NCBI GenBank assembly: GCA_902768735.1
Contig: CACXMK010000004.1
Coordinates: 1 to 64,000, forward strand
Direction of reading: 5' to 3'
DNA length: 64,000 nt
DNA from: an uncultured Lachnospiraceae bacterium
GTDB lineage: Bacteria > Bacillota > Clostridia > Lachnospirales > Lachnospiraceae
Shown: positions 26,602-36,193 of the stretch, in pieces
How positions within the stretch are numbered: the stretch's first letter is position 1
Layout of the letters: every line of letters starts with the position of its first letter
The notes under the pieces: model-generated
Databases searched by the model: none
What the model saw: only the letters and a program-made list of their open reading frames with translations
Told to the model about the DNA's origin: nothing
Made by a program: the position numbers and the translations under genes

Positions 26602-29600
26602 ATGGCGATCACATTTACCGGCCCGCAGACAAAAGTTCTGCAGGCGCGAAAACACAACCTGCTGGTCTCCGCCGCCGCAGGAAGCGGCAAAACAGCGGTC
26701 CTTGTCGAGAGGATCGTAAGGATGATCAGCGAGGGAGACGACCCGTCGGACATCGACCGTCTTCTTGTCGTGACATTTACAAAGGCGGCCGCCGCCCAGA
26801 TGAGGGAGAGGATCGGCGCGGCGATCGCAAAGAGGATCGAACAGGATCCGGGAAATACCCATCTGCTCAGGCAGGAGATCCTCCTCCATAATGCGCAGAT
26901 CACGACGATGGACAGCTTTTTCACGTTCGTTTTAAGAAACAATTTCAGCGACATCGAGATGGATCCGGGCTTCAGGCAGATGGACCAGACCGAGGCAGAC
27001 CTTATGCGCAAAGACGCCATGGAGAACTTCCTCGAAGAATGCTATGCGGCAAAGGACGCTTCGCTTTTGATCTGCGCGGAGTATTTTTGCCACGGCGCGG
27101 GAGACAGGGAACTGGAAGAGATCCTTGAGACACTTTTCAGACAGGCAGTCAGCCATCCTGATCCGGCTGTGTGGCTGCAGGAGAGAGCAAAGGACTACGA
27201 GATCAAAGACGAAGCCGGGCTTTTCTCCTCCAACTGGATGCAGTTCATCGTCCTAACGGCGGCGGAGAAGATCTGCGACTTGAAAAGGCAGTACGAACGT
27301 CTCCTGTCCCTGTGCAGGCTTGATGACGGACCCTCCCTTTACATCCCGCTCGTGATGCGCGAGCTGGCTGCCGTCAGCGTGTTGGGAGAAGTACCTTCCG
27401 CACAGGAAGCGGGGCTGTGTCCCCCTGATCAGATGCGCCGGATCTGGGAATCCGTCCTGAATATCCTTTCCATGGAATTTGAAAACATGCCCAGGTTCAG
27501 CGCGAAAAAGTACCCGGAAACGGATCCCGCAAAAAAAGAGTCGGCCTCCTTTCTTCGAACAAGCGCCAAGAAATCGGTGGAAAAACTAAGGGAAAGGTAC
27601 AGCACGTTTGTCCCTGACAGAATGATCCGGTCGATGAAACAAATGAGCGCGGTGACAGAAGCGCTTTCCGATCTTGCAGGACGTTTTCTGGAGTATTTCT
27701 CTAAGGCTAAAAGAGAAAAAAATGTCATCGATTTCGTCGATCTCGAGCATTTTGCGCTCCGGATCCTTACAGAGCGGAAAGAAGATGGAAGTTATGTACC
27801 GAGAAGGGCTGCAATGGCGTATCGTCAGTATTTTGACGAGATCCTCATCGACGAATACCAGGACAGCAACGACGTACAGGAGCTGCTCCTGCGGATGATA
27901 TCGACAGAGGACGAGAAAAAGTACAACCGGTTCATGGTGGGCGACGTCAAACAGTCCATCTACAAGTTCCGCCTGGCGAGGCCTGAGATCTTTATGAAGA
28001 AGCTCAGCACCTATAGGAAAGACGATCCCGAGAAAGAGCGGATCGACCTCGACAGCAATTTCCGAAGCCGCACAGAAGTGCTTGAGAGCGTCAACGACGT
28101 GTTCTTCAGACTGATGCGAGGGGAGATCGGCGGGATAGAATACACGGACGAAGTGTCTCTGAAAGCCGGCGCGGTCTATCCGGACGCCGGCATGCCGGAC
28201 CGCTACAGAACAGAACTGCTTATCGTGGACGGAGCACAGGAGAGTGTGCCGGGCGCAGTGGCCGACGAGATCCTGTTGCTGAACGACAGGCAGAAAGAGG
28301 CGCTAGCTGTTGCGGGCAGGATCAGAGAGCTGGTCGGCACATTGCCCGTCGGTAACGGCGAAGAAGGGCAGCGGCCTTGCCGCTACGGCGATATCGTGGT
28401 ACTCCTCAGGAGCGGAAAAGGATGGAACGAGGATTTCCGAGACGTCTTTGAACGGCAGGGGATTCCTTATTACATCGAGTCAAAGACAGGGTATTTCTCA
28501 GCAAAAGAGATCAGGAGCGTACTTGACCTCATCCGGGTCCTCGATAATCCAATGCAGGATATTCCGCTTTACGGCGTGCTGCACGGCTTTTTTGGCGGAT
28601 TCAGCGAGGAGGAGATTGCAAAGATCAGACTTTCTTTGGAAGATCGCGACAGCAGCCTCTACTCCTGCTTATTAAAAAGGGCGGATCCGGAATGCGAACA
28701 GGATGACCAGGCGCTCTCTAAGAAGTGCAGATCTTTTCTGTCTTTCCTTAAAAAGTGGCGGGACAAAGTCATCTACCTGCAGATCCGGGAACTCCTTACG
28801 GATCTCTTTGCGCAGACAGGGTACGAAGAATGGTGCAGAGCTCTTCCCGGCGGAGAGCAGAGGTCTGCCAATCTTCACATGCTCCTTGCGCAGGCCGCAT
28901 CCTTTGATGAAATGGAGCTGAGAGGCCTGTTCGATTTTGTGCGCTATATCGATCAGGTACACCACAGGGACGTGGATTACGGCGAAGCAAACATCCTTGA
29001 TGAAAATGCCGACGTCGTGAGGATCATGAGCATACACAAGAGCAAAGGTCTTGAGTTCCCGGTGTGCATTGTTGCCGGCACTGCCAAAAAGCACAGTTTC
29101 AGATCTCATGACACGACGGGGAGTTTTCTGTGTGACAATGACTGGGGAATCGGTATGGACGAGTGGAATGCGGTCACACGCACCAGGGCCCATACGCCCC
29201 GTCGGGAAGCCATCGCGGATAAGATCCGCAGAGAGAGTCTCGGCGAGGAACTGCGGGTCCTCTACGTAGCGATGACCCGCGCGAAAGAGAAACTCATCCT
29301 CACCGGATATCTGAGCGACGCGGCCAAAAAGTGCGGCGACTGGGAGAAAAAGCTTCCTGTCTCCATGGAACCCGGAGAAAAACTGCCGATCCCGCTCCTT
29401 ACGGAATCGGAGAGTTTTCTGGAACTGCTATGGTACGCGCTCGCGACTGACAGGGATTCAGGGAATTTTGCTGTCATCACGTTAGGAACAGGGGATCTGA
29501 TCTGGAGCGAAGTGAAAGCGCTGACAGGTATGGGACTGAGGCGTCAGGAACTTGATATCGCCGGCGAATACGGAGGCGCTCCTCTTCCCGACCCTGAACT

Positions 29601-30399
29601 AGAGGAAAAGCTCGGCAGGATCTTCTCTATGAGATACGCGCACGAAGACCTGCGCGGTCTGTATACGAAGACGTCTGTCTCAGAGCTCAAAGCAGCTTTC
29701 CTTGAGGACAAAGAAGAGGCAGAGGGAGCTTACCAGCTGTTTCCGGAGCCCGTTCGGTCCCCTGTCATCGCTTCCTTTGCCGCTTCCGCGGCGGCAGGTC
29801 AAAAAAGCGAAGCCGGAGGCGGATCGGAAGATGGGTCAGACAGTGAGAAAGCGGTTTATAAAAACGGCTTTACCGGAACAGAATTCGGAACTGCCGTACA
29901 TAAACTTCTGGAGTTGTTTGACTACGAGATGTTTCCTGACCCTTCCGCTGTCTCGAAGAGCGATTTTTATAACTGGCGAACCGGTCTTGCGGACGCCGGC
30001 AGGATCCCCCGTTCGTATTCGGACGATCTGCCCGCTTCCGGGATCCTCGCTTTTTTAAAGAGCAGCCTTGCGCAGAGAATGGCGAAAGCTTCTGCTGAAG
30101 GAAGACTATTCAGGGAGCAGTCTTTTGTCCTGGGGATCGAAGCAGACAAAGTCGATCCGGCGTTTCCTCATGGGGAGACGGTACTTGTACAGGGTATCAT
30201 CGACGCCTGCTTTATAGAGGACGGCGAATGGGTCCTAGTGGACTACAAGACGGATCATGTCCTGAACGGGGAGGAACTTATAAAGCGCTATCAGGTACAG
30301 CTGGACCTTTACGAGAGAGCGCTCACACAGATCACCGGCAAAAAAGTGAGGGAAAAACTGATCTATTCCGTCTCTCTGCACAAAATGATATCGCTTTAA
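26602..30399 (+). CDS. addA: ATP-dependent helicase/nuclease subunit A
   Basis: The UvrD-type motor and second nuclease of AddAB. 1265 residues: Walker A AAGSGKT with Lys30, Walker B LIDEYQD with Asp417-Glu418, helicase motif MSIHKSKGLEFPV, VAMTRAKEKL, and a C-terminal RecB-type nuclease with LVDYKTD (Asp1214, Lys1216). A low-complexity Gly/Ser/Glu linker (about 1070-1090) precedes the nuclease domain. AAGGAG at 26591-26596 is 5 nt before the ATG. It is co-transcribed with addB. The protein is of normal length and complete. Confidence 0.96.
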   Translation: MAITFTGPQTKVLQARKHNLLVSAAAGSGKTAVLVERIVRMISEGDDPSDIDRLLVVTFTKAAAAQMRERIGAAIAKRIEQDPGNTHLLRQEILLHNAQITTMDSFFTFVLRNNFSDIEMDPGFRQMDQTEADLMRKDAMENFLEECYAAKDASLLICAEYFCHGAGDRELEEILETLFRQAVSHPDPAVWLQERAKDYEIKDEAGLFSSNWMQFIVLTAAEKICDLKRQYERLLSLCRLDDGPSLYIPLVMRELAAVSVLGEVPSAQEAGLCPPDQMRRIWESVLNILSMEFENMPRFSAKKYPETDPAKKESASFLRTSAKKSVEKLRERYSTFVPDRMIRSMKQMSAVTEALSDLAGRFLEYFSKAKREKNVIDFVDLEHFALRILTERKEDGSYVPRRAAMAYRQYFDEILIDEYQDSNDVQELLLRMISTEDEKKYNRFMVGDVKQSIYKFRLARPEIFMKKLSTYRKDDPEKERIDLDSNFRSRTEVLESVNDVFFRLMRGEIGGIEYTDEVSLKAGAVYPDAGMPDRYRTELLIVDGAQESVPGAVADEILLLNDRQKEALAVAGRIRELVGTLPVGNGEEGQRPCRYGDIVVLLRSGKGWNEDFRDVFERQGIPYYIESKTGYFSAKEIRSVLDLIRVLDNPMQDIPLYGVLHGFFGGFSEEEIAKIRLSLEDRDSSLYSCLLKRADPECEQDDQALSKKCRSFLSFLKKWRDKVIYLQIRELLTDLFAQTGYEEWCRALPGGEQRSANLHMLLAQAASFDEMELRGLFDFVRYIDQVHHRDVDYGEANILDENADVVRIMSIHKSKGLEFPVCIVAGTAKKHSFRSHDTTGSFLCDNDWGIGMDEWNAVTRTRAHTPRREAIADKIRRESLGEELRVLYVAMTRAKEKLILTGYLSDAAKKCGDWEKKLPVSMEPGEKLPIPLLTESESFLELLWYALATDRDSGNFAVITLGTGDLIWSEVKALTGMGLRRQELDIAGEYGGAPLPDPELEEKLGRIFSMRYAHEDLRGLYTKTSVSELKAAFLEDKEEAEGAYQLFPEPVRSPVIASFAASAAAGQKSEAGGGSEDGSDSEKAVYKNGFTGTEFGTAVHKLLELFDYEMFPDPSAVSKSDFYNWRTGLADAGRIPRSYSDDLPASGILAFLKSSLAQRMAKASAEGRLFREQSFVLGIEADKVDPAFPHGETVLVQGIIDACFIEDGEWVLVDYKTDHVLNGEELIKRYQVQLDLYERALTQITGKKVREKLIYSVSLHKMISL

Positions 30400-30475
30400 A
30401 GTTTTTTGTATCGTTAAAAATACAACATTTCCATGCATATTATTGCTTATTTTTGTAGAAATGAGACAACCGCGA

Positions 30476-30484
30476 TGCTATAAT
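30476..30484 (+). promoter_or_regulatory. Extended -10 upstream of the acyl-CoA dehydrogenase
   Basis: TGCTATAAT with no good -35 (TAGAAA at 30456-30461). Expected start near 30491, about 65 nt before the ATG. The gap also has a weak A/T hairpin TTGTAT/ATACAA at 30406-30425. Confidence 0.5.
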
Positions 30485-30556
30485 ATTTATGATTAGATGA
30501 ATGTAAATCTTATTTATCTAAAACGCTAGTCACAGCGAACAACAAAGGAGGTAGCA

Positions 30557-31696
30557 ATGAACTTTTTTAACGACGAAATTCATCAGGATATGGTGAACAT
30601 GTACCGCGACTTTGCGCAGGGAGTTTGCGGACCGATCGCAGCTGAGATTGACGAAGAGGAGAAGTTCCCCGTTGAAACTTTCAAGCAGGCTGGTGAGATG
30701 GGCCTGATGGGAATCCCGTTCCCGGAAGAGTACGGCGGAGCCGGCATGGACGAGCTGTCCTATGCACAGTGCATTGAAGAGGTCTCCAAGGTCTGTGCTT
30801 CCACAGGTGTTGGTATCTCCGCACACACATCCCTTTGCTGCTGGCCGATCTATCACTTCGGCACAGAAGCTCAGAAGCAGAAATATCTTCCTCCGCTTCT
30901 TTCCGGCGAGAAGATCGGTGCTTTCGGTCTGACCGAGCCCAATGCAGGTACTGACGCAGCAGGACAGAAGACAGTTTTCGAAGACAAGGGCGATTACTGG
31001 CTGGTCAACGGCTCCAAGATCTTCATCACGAACGCAGGCTATGCCGACACCTTCATCGTTTTCGGTATGACCGACAAGTCCCTCGGAAACAAGGGCATCA
31101 CTGCTGTGATCATGGAGAAGGGCATGGAAGGATTCAGTGTCGGTGCCCATGAGAAGAAGATGGGTATCCGCGGATCCAGCACCTGCGAGCTCGTATTCGA
31201 GAACGTCAAGGTTCCGAAGGAAAACCTTCTTGGCGAAGTCAACAAGGGCTTCAAGGTCGCTATGATGACTCTGGACGGCGGCAGAATCGGTATCGCCGCT
31301 CAGGCTCTCGGTATTGCTGAAGGCGCTCTGGATGTTACTATTGAGTACGTCAAGCAGAGAGTACAGTTCGGCCGTCCGATCGCTAAGTTCCAGAACACCC
31401 AGTTCGAGCTTGCTAAGATGAAAGCGAATACTGACGCAGCAAGGCTGCTGGTCTATCAGGCAGCTAATGCTGTTGACCAGGGACTTCCTTATTCCTTCCT
31501 CGCTGCTGAGGCTAAGCTCGTTGCAGCAGCTAACGCTTCCGATGTTACCCGCAGATGCCTGCAGCTGTACGGCGGCTATGGCTACACCCGTGAGTATCCC
31601 ATCGAGCGCATGATGAGAGATGCTAAGATCACTGAGATCTATGAAGGAACCAGTGAAGTTCAGATGATGGTCATCGGCGGCGCGATCCTTCGCTGA
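30557..31696 (+). CDS. Acyl-CoA dehydrogenase, butyryl-CoA dehydrogenase type
   Basis: FAD enzyme of 379 residues, short-chain type, that interconverts acyl-CoA and enoyl-CoA; in Clostridia the nearest forms work with EtfAB in butyrate formation. The catalytic base is Glu363 in EIYEGTSEVQ, and the FAD/substrate signatures FGLTEPNAGTDA and LYGGYGYTREYPIERMMRD are intact. AAAGGAGG precedes the ATG. Codons lean to GCT and GTT more than in neighbours, as for a highly expressed gene. Unusually it stands alone: etfB, etfA, crotonase and thiolase are not adjacent. A strong terminator follows. Whether butyryl-CoA is the substrate cannot be told from sequence alone. Confidence 0.92.
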   Translation: MNFFNDEIHQDMVNMYRDFAQGVCGPIAAEIDEEEKFPVETFKQAGEMGLMGIPFPEEYGGAGMDELSYAQCIEEVSKVCASTGVGISAHTSLCCWPIYHFGTEAQKQKYLPPLLSGEKIGAFGLTEPNAGTDAAGQKTVFEDKGDYWLVNGSKIFITNAGYADTFIVFGMTDKSLGNKGITAVIMEKGMEGFSVGAHEKKMGIRGSSTCELVFENVKVPKENLLGEVNKGFKVAMMTLDGGRIGIAAQALGIAEGALDVTIEYVKQRVQFGRPIAKFQNTQFELAKMKANTDAARLLVYQAANAVDQGLPYSFLAAEAKLVAAANASDVTRRCLQLYGGYGYTREYPIERMMRDAKITEIYEGTSEVQMMVIGGAILR

Positions 31697-31766
31697 TCAA
31701 GGCTGAATCCATCCGGTCGGGAAACGGATAAAGTATCCGGATGACTGATCGTCAAACAAAGCACAG

Positions 31767-31800
31767 ACAGCCCGGCGGCAGGTCCGCCGGGCTGTTTCTT
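31767..31800 (+). terminator. Intrinsic terminator of the acyl-CoA dehydrogenase
   Basis: A perfect 12 bp stem ACAGCCCGGCGG (31767-31778) with CCGCCGGGCTGT (31784-31795), a 5 nt loop, then TTTCTTTATC. Confidence 0.9.
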
Positions 31801-31870
31801 TATCAAACGTAATGCTCGATAACAAACGAAATATTTGATACCAAACGAAATATCAGATACCAAAGGAGGC
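31799..31870 (+). repeat. Nearly four tandem 19 bp units before the CPBP gene
   Basis: Units at 31799-31817 (diverged), 31818-31836, 31837-31855 and a partial unit from 31856. Units two and three are GATAnCAAACGAAATAT(T/C). In the last unit CAAACGAA has become CAAAGGAGG, which is the ribosome site (31865-31869) of the next gene. Confidence 0.8.
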
Positions 31871-31883
31871 TGTCAAAAGACTG

Positions 31884-32687
31884 ATGAACCGGAAGCGTCT
31901 AGAGACCGGATGGCATTCTGTCCGTCCCCTTATGATCTACCTCATATTGTTTCTCACGATCCGGTCGGTCCTGTATCATCTTTGGGATACGCTTCTTTTT
32001 GACGCTTCTGAGGAGTCGGCAGGGTGGATCCTTTCGGGAAGCGGGATCGCAGAGATTTTAATCATAGGTCTGTCTGCGGCAGGCGCTGCGATACCGTTGT
32101 TGAAGGAAGGACGCAGAGAGATCCTGCTCTTGAGGGCAGGGAGCGGACATGCCTGGATCTTAAAAAGAAAGGACCGCAGGTTTCTTATGACGATCCTTCC
32201 CTTTGGAACGCTTTGCCTCTGCATACTTTTGAACCTGCTGTTAGCAGGAGGTGACAGAGCCGGACAAGCAGATATTGCAGCGTATGCTGTTCCGATCGGC
32301 GCGGCAGTTTACGGTGTTTTGACACCTTTCGTCGAAGAAATGATATACAGAGGTATTGTCTGGCGCAGGTTGAGGAAGAGTTTTTCCCCTCTGGAAGCAG
32401 CATTCGTTTCCTCTCTTTTCTTCGGGATCGCACATGCCGGCTTCAGGCAGGGTGTCTACGCGTTCGTGATGGGAATGGTATTCGCGATGAGCCTTGAACT
32501 GACACGAAGGTTTGAAGTTCCTTTTCTGCTTCACTGCGTATGCAACCTCACTGTACTTTATGCCGCCCATTCAGGCTTCTTAGAAGTGCTGGGATCTGAT
32601 ATGTGGATCGTTTTTTTCGCTGTCTCCGCGGCTGCGACCTTCTTCTTTTGGATCCGCAGGATCATAGAAACAAATTATAAACTTTAG
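31884..32687 (+). CDS. CPBP family intramembrane metalloprotease
   Basis: 267 residues, six to eight membrane helices. The Abi/CPBP signature is complete: Glu151-Glu152 and Arg156 in EEMIYRG, His184 in FGIAHAG, and His217 with Asn221 in LHCVCN. Members cleave prenylated or other substrates inside the membrane or act in immunity to bacteriocins. GGAGG at 31865-31869 is 14 nt before the ATG, an unusually long spacing; no other in-frame start lies closer except a CTG at 31881. It stands alone between a terminator and the rpmE promoter, so its substrate is not suggested by context. Confidence 0.88.
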   Translation: MNRKRLETGWHSVRPLMIYLILFLTIRSVLYHLWDTLLFDASEESAGWILSGSGIAEILIIGLSAAGAAIPLLKEGRREILLLRAGSGHAWILKRKDRRFLMTILPFGTLCLCILLNLLLAGGDRAGQADIAAYAVPIGAAVYGVLTPFVEEMIYRGIVWRRLRKSFSPLEAAFVSSLFFGIAHAGFRQGVYAFVMGMVFAMSLELTRRFEVPFLLHCVCNLTVLYAAHSGFLEVLGSDMWIVFFAVSAAATFFFWIRRIIETNYKL

Positions 32688-32688
32688 C

Positions 32689-32717
32689 TTGCGTGCACTC
32701 ATTACCCATGCTATAAT
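32689..32717 (+). promoter_or_regulatory. Promoter of rpmE
   Basis: TTGCGT at 32689-32694, 17 bp spacer, TATAAT at 32712-32717 with the TGC extension. Starts just after the CPBP stop. Expected start near 32724, leaving a leader of about 93 nt. Confidence 0.75.
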
Positions 32718-32761
32718 TGTAACGCTGTTTGGCAATCAGCAAGAAACGAAAAGATCATACA

Positions 32762-32800
32762 GAGCACCGCTACTCCTGTGGCCATAAGGCCCGGGTGCTC
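32762..32800 (+). promoter_or_regulatory. Candidate L31 leader hairpin upstream of rpmE
   Basis: GAGCACC (32762-32768) pairs with GGTGCTC (32794-32800); inside is a second stem GGCC-ATAA-GGCC (32780-32791) with an asymmetric internal loop. AAGGAGG follows 5 nt later. The place and shape fit the autoregulatory leaders known for ribosomal protein L31, but the match to a described motif is not verified. Confidence 0.5.
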
Positions 32801-32816
32801 AGGTAAGGAGGTAAGC

Positions 32817-33020
32817 ATGAAAGGATCTATCCATCCCAAGTATTATCAGGCAACCGTGACCTGCAACTGTGGCAACACATTCGTTACCGGTTCCACAAAG
32901 CCTGAGATCCACGTTGAAGTCTGCTCCAAGTGCCATTCTTTCTACACTGGCACGCAGAAGACTGCCGCTGCGAAGGGACGTATCGATAAGTTCAACAAGA
33001 AATACGGCTACACAAAGTAA
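32817..33020 (+). CDS. rpmE: 50S ribosomal protein L31, zinc type
   Basis: 67 residues, a small surface protein of the large ribosomal subunit. The zinc ligands are Cys16, Cys18, Cys36 and Cys39, so this is the C+ form rather than the zinc-free YtiA form. AAGGAGG at 32805-32811 is 5 nt before the ATG. The frame extends to 32778, but that part is the leader hairpin. The rpmE-DUF1385-prmC-prfA order is typical of Clostridia. Confidence 0.97.
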   Translation: MKGSIHPKYYQATVTCNCGNTFVTGSTKPEIHVEVCSKCHSFYTGTQKTAAAKGRIDKFNKKYGYTK

Positions 33021-33109
33021 GATCATTGCAGTGACCAGAGAGACAAGGCGGAGTACAACCTGCCTTGTCTTTCTTCAGTTATGCGGCATTAGGCCGCAGG
33101 AGGTTATTT

Positions 33110-34063
33110 TTGGAAACAAAAGTTTGTCCTCGTCAGCACTTCAGCGGCATCGGCGGTCAGGCCGTGCTGGAAGGCGTTATGATGAAGAACGGAAGCCGCT
33201 ATGCTGTCGCCGTGAGAAAAGAAGATGGGAGTATTGTGATCAAGGAAGACAATTTCAAGGGATTTCTGTCTGGTACTCCTGTGAGAAAGATCCCCATTGT
33301 CCGGGGATTCTTTGTGCTCATCGACTCGCTCTCTCTGGGGCTCAAAGTGACGGATTACTCCGCGTCAATGTTCGACGAAGAAGAGTCAGCGGAAGGAGAT
33401 TCCACCAAAGAAAAACTGATCAACGGCGCGATCCTCGCCGTTTCTTTTGCGATCGCGATCGCCCTGTTCATCCTTCTTCCATACGGCGCCGCGAACTTTC
33501 TAAGCGCAAAGCTTGGCAGCAAAAGCTTGCTCGTTCTGATCGAGGGAATCCTTCGCCTGGCAGTCTTTTTGACCTATATCACAGCGATCAGCGCAATGGA
33601 AGATATCCGCAGGCTTTACCAGTACCACGGAGCAGAACACAAATGCATCAATTGTCTTGAGAGCGGACTTCCCCTGACGGTAGAGAACGCAAGAAAGAGC
33701 ACCCGTCTGCACAAGCGCTGCGGAAGCAGCTTCACGATGTTCGTCATGCTTGTCAGCATTATTCTGTTCTTCTTCATCCGGACGGACAGCCATGTTACGC
33801 GCATCCTTCTGAGGATCCTTCTTATTCCTGTGATCTCCGGTATTTCCTACGAGATCATCCAGCTTGCGGGAAAAACTGATAATCCGTTGATCCGGGCGAT
33901 CTCGGCTCCGGGACTCTGGATGCAGATGATGACGACGAAGGAACCTGATGACGATATGATCAAGGTCGGAATGGCTTCTGTGGAAGCCGTGTTTGACTGG
34001 AAAGACTACCTGGTACGCGAGTTCGGCTACTCGCCGGAGAGCCTCGGAGCATCACCTTCATAA
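33110..34063 (+). CDS. DUF1385 membrane protein (YqhQ-like)
   Basis: 317 residues with about four membrane helices (roughly 102-130, 142-165, 208-226 and 232-252 of the chain) and the family hallmark YHGAEHK with His173 and His177, plus a conserved CINCLE and KRCGSS, suggesting a metal site at the membrane. Bacillus YqhQ belongs here; no activity is established. The start chosen is TTG at 33110, 6 nt after AGGAGG (33098-33103). A second TTG at 33065 lies upstream of that site. It is in an operon with prmC (24 bp) and prfA, but no link to translation termination is known. Confidence 0.88.
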   Translation: METKVCPRQHFSGIGGQAVLEGVMMKNGSRYAVAVRKEDGSIVIKEDNFKGFLSGTPVRKIPIVRGFFVLIDSLSLGLKVTDYSASMFDEEESAEGDSTKEKLINGAILAVSFAIAIALFILLPYGAANFLSAKLGSKSLLVLIEGILRLAVFLTYITAISAMEDIRRLYQYHGAEHKCINCLESGLPLTVENARKSTRLHKRCGSSFTMFVMLVSIILFFFIRTDSHVTRILLRILLIPVISGISYEIIQLAGKTDNPLIRAISAPGLWMQMMTTKEPDDDMIKVGMASVEAVFDWKDYLVREFGYSPESLGASPS

Positions 34064-34087
34064 GTCGCGCATGAACGGGAGACGCAG

Positions 34088-34993
34088 ATGAACAGGGAAT
34101 CGAAAAAAAACGCAGAAAGCCCTCGGAAAGGGATCACGTACAGAGAACTGTATGCAGAAGGCGTACAGATCCTCTGTGTGGAAGGGATCGAGGAGAGAGA
34201 AGCTAAACTCGACGCAAGACTCCTTCTCGAGCATGTGTGCGGTACCAGTCTGCAGACCTTTCTTCTCGAAGGTGAGAAAGCCGTTGCTTTAAGTGACACT
34301 GCCATTTACCGGGAACTGGTCCAAAGGCGGAGCCTCAGGGAACCTTTGAGCTACATAACGGGTACCCGCGATTTTATGGGACTCACTTTCGAAGTAAACC
34401 GTGACGTCCTGATCCCGGAGCAGGATACCGAAAACCTGGTAGAAGAAGTTATGAAGCAGCTCTGCGGCGGAGAAAGGGTACTGGATCTGTGTACAGGGAG
34501 CGGCTGCATCCTTCTTAGTCTGTTGCAATATTCCAATGACACTGTCGGAGTCGGAACGGATCTCTCAGAAAAAGCTCTGGCTGTCGCGGAAAGAAACGCG
34601 GAACGGCTCGGCCTTTCAGAGCGTGCCTCATGGCGCCGGGGAGATCTTTTCGATGCGGTCCGCACGGAAGAGAAATTTGATATCATTGTATCCAATCCGC
34701 CATATATAAGAAGTAGTGTGATCGGGGAGCTGGCACCGGAAGTGCGCTCGCACGAACCTATGATGGCTCTTGACGGCGGAGAAGACGGACTGTGTTTTTA
34801 CAAAAAGATCATACCGGACGCCGTCAGTCATCTGGTGACCGGCGGCATGCTGTTCCTTGAGATCGGATATGATCAGGCGGATGCCGTTTCCGCGCTCATG
34901 AAGGACGCAGGCTATTACGAAGTCCGTTCGATCCGCGATTACGGCGGCAATGACCGTATAGTCTCCGGCATTAAGAGCATCCATCAGAGATGA
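34088..34993 (+). CDS. prmC: Release factor glutamine methyltransferase
   Basis: Methylates the Gln of the GGQ motif in release factors, its own neighbour RF1 included. 301 residues: helical N-terminal substrate domain (to about 100), SAM-binding VLDLCTGSGC, and the catalytic NPPY at residues 203-206. The gene for its substrate starts 12 bp downstream. N-terminal residues up to TYRELY are lysine-rich and poorly conserved, but the ATG at 34088 has an AGACGC-type weak site only, so translation is probably coupled with DUF1385. Confidence 0.94.
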   Translation: MNRESKKNAESPRKGITYRELYAEGVQILCVEGIEEREAKLDARLLLEHVCGTSLQTFLLEGEKAVALSDTAIYRELVQRRSLREPLSYITGTRDFMGLTFEVNRDVLIPEQDTENLVEEVMKQLCGGERVLDLCTGSGCILLSLLQYSNDTVGVGTDLSEKALAVAERNAERLGLSERASWRRGDLFDAVRTEEKFDIIVSNPPYIRSSVIGELAPEVRSHEPMMALDGGEDGLCFYKKIIPDAVSHLVTGGMLFLEIGYDQADAVSALMKDAGYYEVRSIRDYGGNDRIVSGIKSIHQR

Positions 34994-35005
34994 CAGGTAA
35001 GTACT

Positions 35006-36085
35006 ATGTTTGAAAAACTTGACAGCGTATTGCTGCATTTCGAGGATATTGAGAGAGAGCTTCAAAGTCCCGATATCGCCGCCAACCAGGCGAGATTTAA
35101 AAAACTCATGAAAGAACAGAGCGATCTTGTCCCGATCGTAAATGCGTACAGGGAATACAAGGACTGCCGTGCTGCAGAGCAGGAAGCACTACAGCTACTC
35201 GAGGATGAGAGCGACGAAGAGATGAGGGAGCTTGCCAAAGAAGAGCTTACCACAGCCAGAAACAGGATCGGCGAACTGGAAGAACAGATCAGAATACTGC
35301 TTCTTCCCAAGGATCCAAACGACGACAAAAACGTCATCGTGGAGATCCGCGCCGGCGCGGGCGGAGATGAAGCCGCCCTGTTTGCCGCGGAGATTTACAG
35401 AATGTATGTCCATTACGCGGAGGGACGGGGCTGGAGATCAGAGATCCTGGATTTTGAAGAGATCGGGATCGGCGGGATGAAATCCGTCAGTTTCATGATC
35501 CGCGGACAGGGAGCTTATTCCCGCATGAAATATGAAAGTGGCGTCCACAGAGTACAGCGCGTCCCTGCGACCGAATCCGGAGGGAGGATCCACACTTCGA
35601 CTGTCACCGTTGCTGTTATACCGGAAGTGGATGAGGATATCGTCATAGATATCCCGGAGAAAGATGTCAGGATCGATGTCATGCGCGCCTCCGGAAACGG
35701 CGGCCAGTGTGTCAATACGACAGATTCCGCCGTCCGTCTGACCCATTACCCCACAGGGATCGTGATCTACAGTCAGACAGAAAAATCACAGCTGCAGAAC
35801 AAAGCTAAGGCGTGGGCGCTCCTTCGTTCCAAGCTCTATGACCTTGAGACACAGAAGCGTCACGACGAAGAGGCTGACCTGCGCAGAAGCCAGATCGGAA
35901 CCGGCGACCGCTCCGAGAAGATCCGCACCTATAATTTTCCGCAGGGTCGTGTGACAGACCATCGGATCAAGCTTACGCTCTATAAGATCGACGCCGTTAT
36001 GAACGGCGATCTCGACGAGATCCTTGACAGTCTGACCGCCGCGGACCAGGCTGCAAAGCTTGTAAAAATGAATGACGCGGTCTGA
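35006..36085 (+). CDS. prfA: Peptide chain release factor 1
   Basis: Recognises UAA and UAG stop codons and triggers peptide release. 359 residues with the codon-reading PAT motif in [10 protein letters not shown] and the catalytic GGQ at residues 232-234. The flanking sequence is NGGQCVN where most RF1 have AGGQHVN; the Gln that PrmC modifies is kept. It ends the rpmE operon. A hairpin with a T-tract lies about 110 bp downstream. Confidence 0.97.
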   Translation: MFEKLDSVLLHFEDIERELQSPDIAANQARFKKLMKEQSDLVPIVNAYREYKDCRAAEQEALQLLEDESDEEMRELAKEELTTARNRIGELEEQIRILLLPKDPNDDKNVIVEIRAGAGGDEAALFAAEIYRMYVHYAEGRGWRSEILDFEEIGIGGMKSVSFMIRGQGAYSRMKYESGVHRVQRVPATESGGRIHTSTVTVAVIPEVDEDIVIDIPEKDVRIDVMRASGNGGQCVNTTDSAVRLTHYPTGIVIYSQTEKSQLQNKAKAWALLRSKLYDLETQKRHDEEADLRRSQIGTGDRSEKIRTYNFPQGRVTDHRIKLTLYKIDAVMNGDLDEILDSLTAADQAAKLVKMNDAV

Positions 36086-36182
36086 CTTTTCACTGTCAAA
36101 GATCAGCCTGCGCTAAGAAAGATATATTGTGAAAAATAGCGGTTTCCATGGCCTAAATTCAATGGATGAAGCCGCGGAAAAT

Positions 36183-36191
36183 TGATATAAT
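36183..36191 (+). promoter_or_regulatory. Extended -10 before the ppx hairpin
   Basis: TGATATAAT at 36183-36191; the -35 position (36163-36168, TGGATG) is weak. Transcription would start near 36198, that is at the foot of the following hairpin. Confidence 0.4.
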
Positions 36192-36193
36192 AA

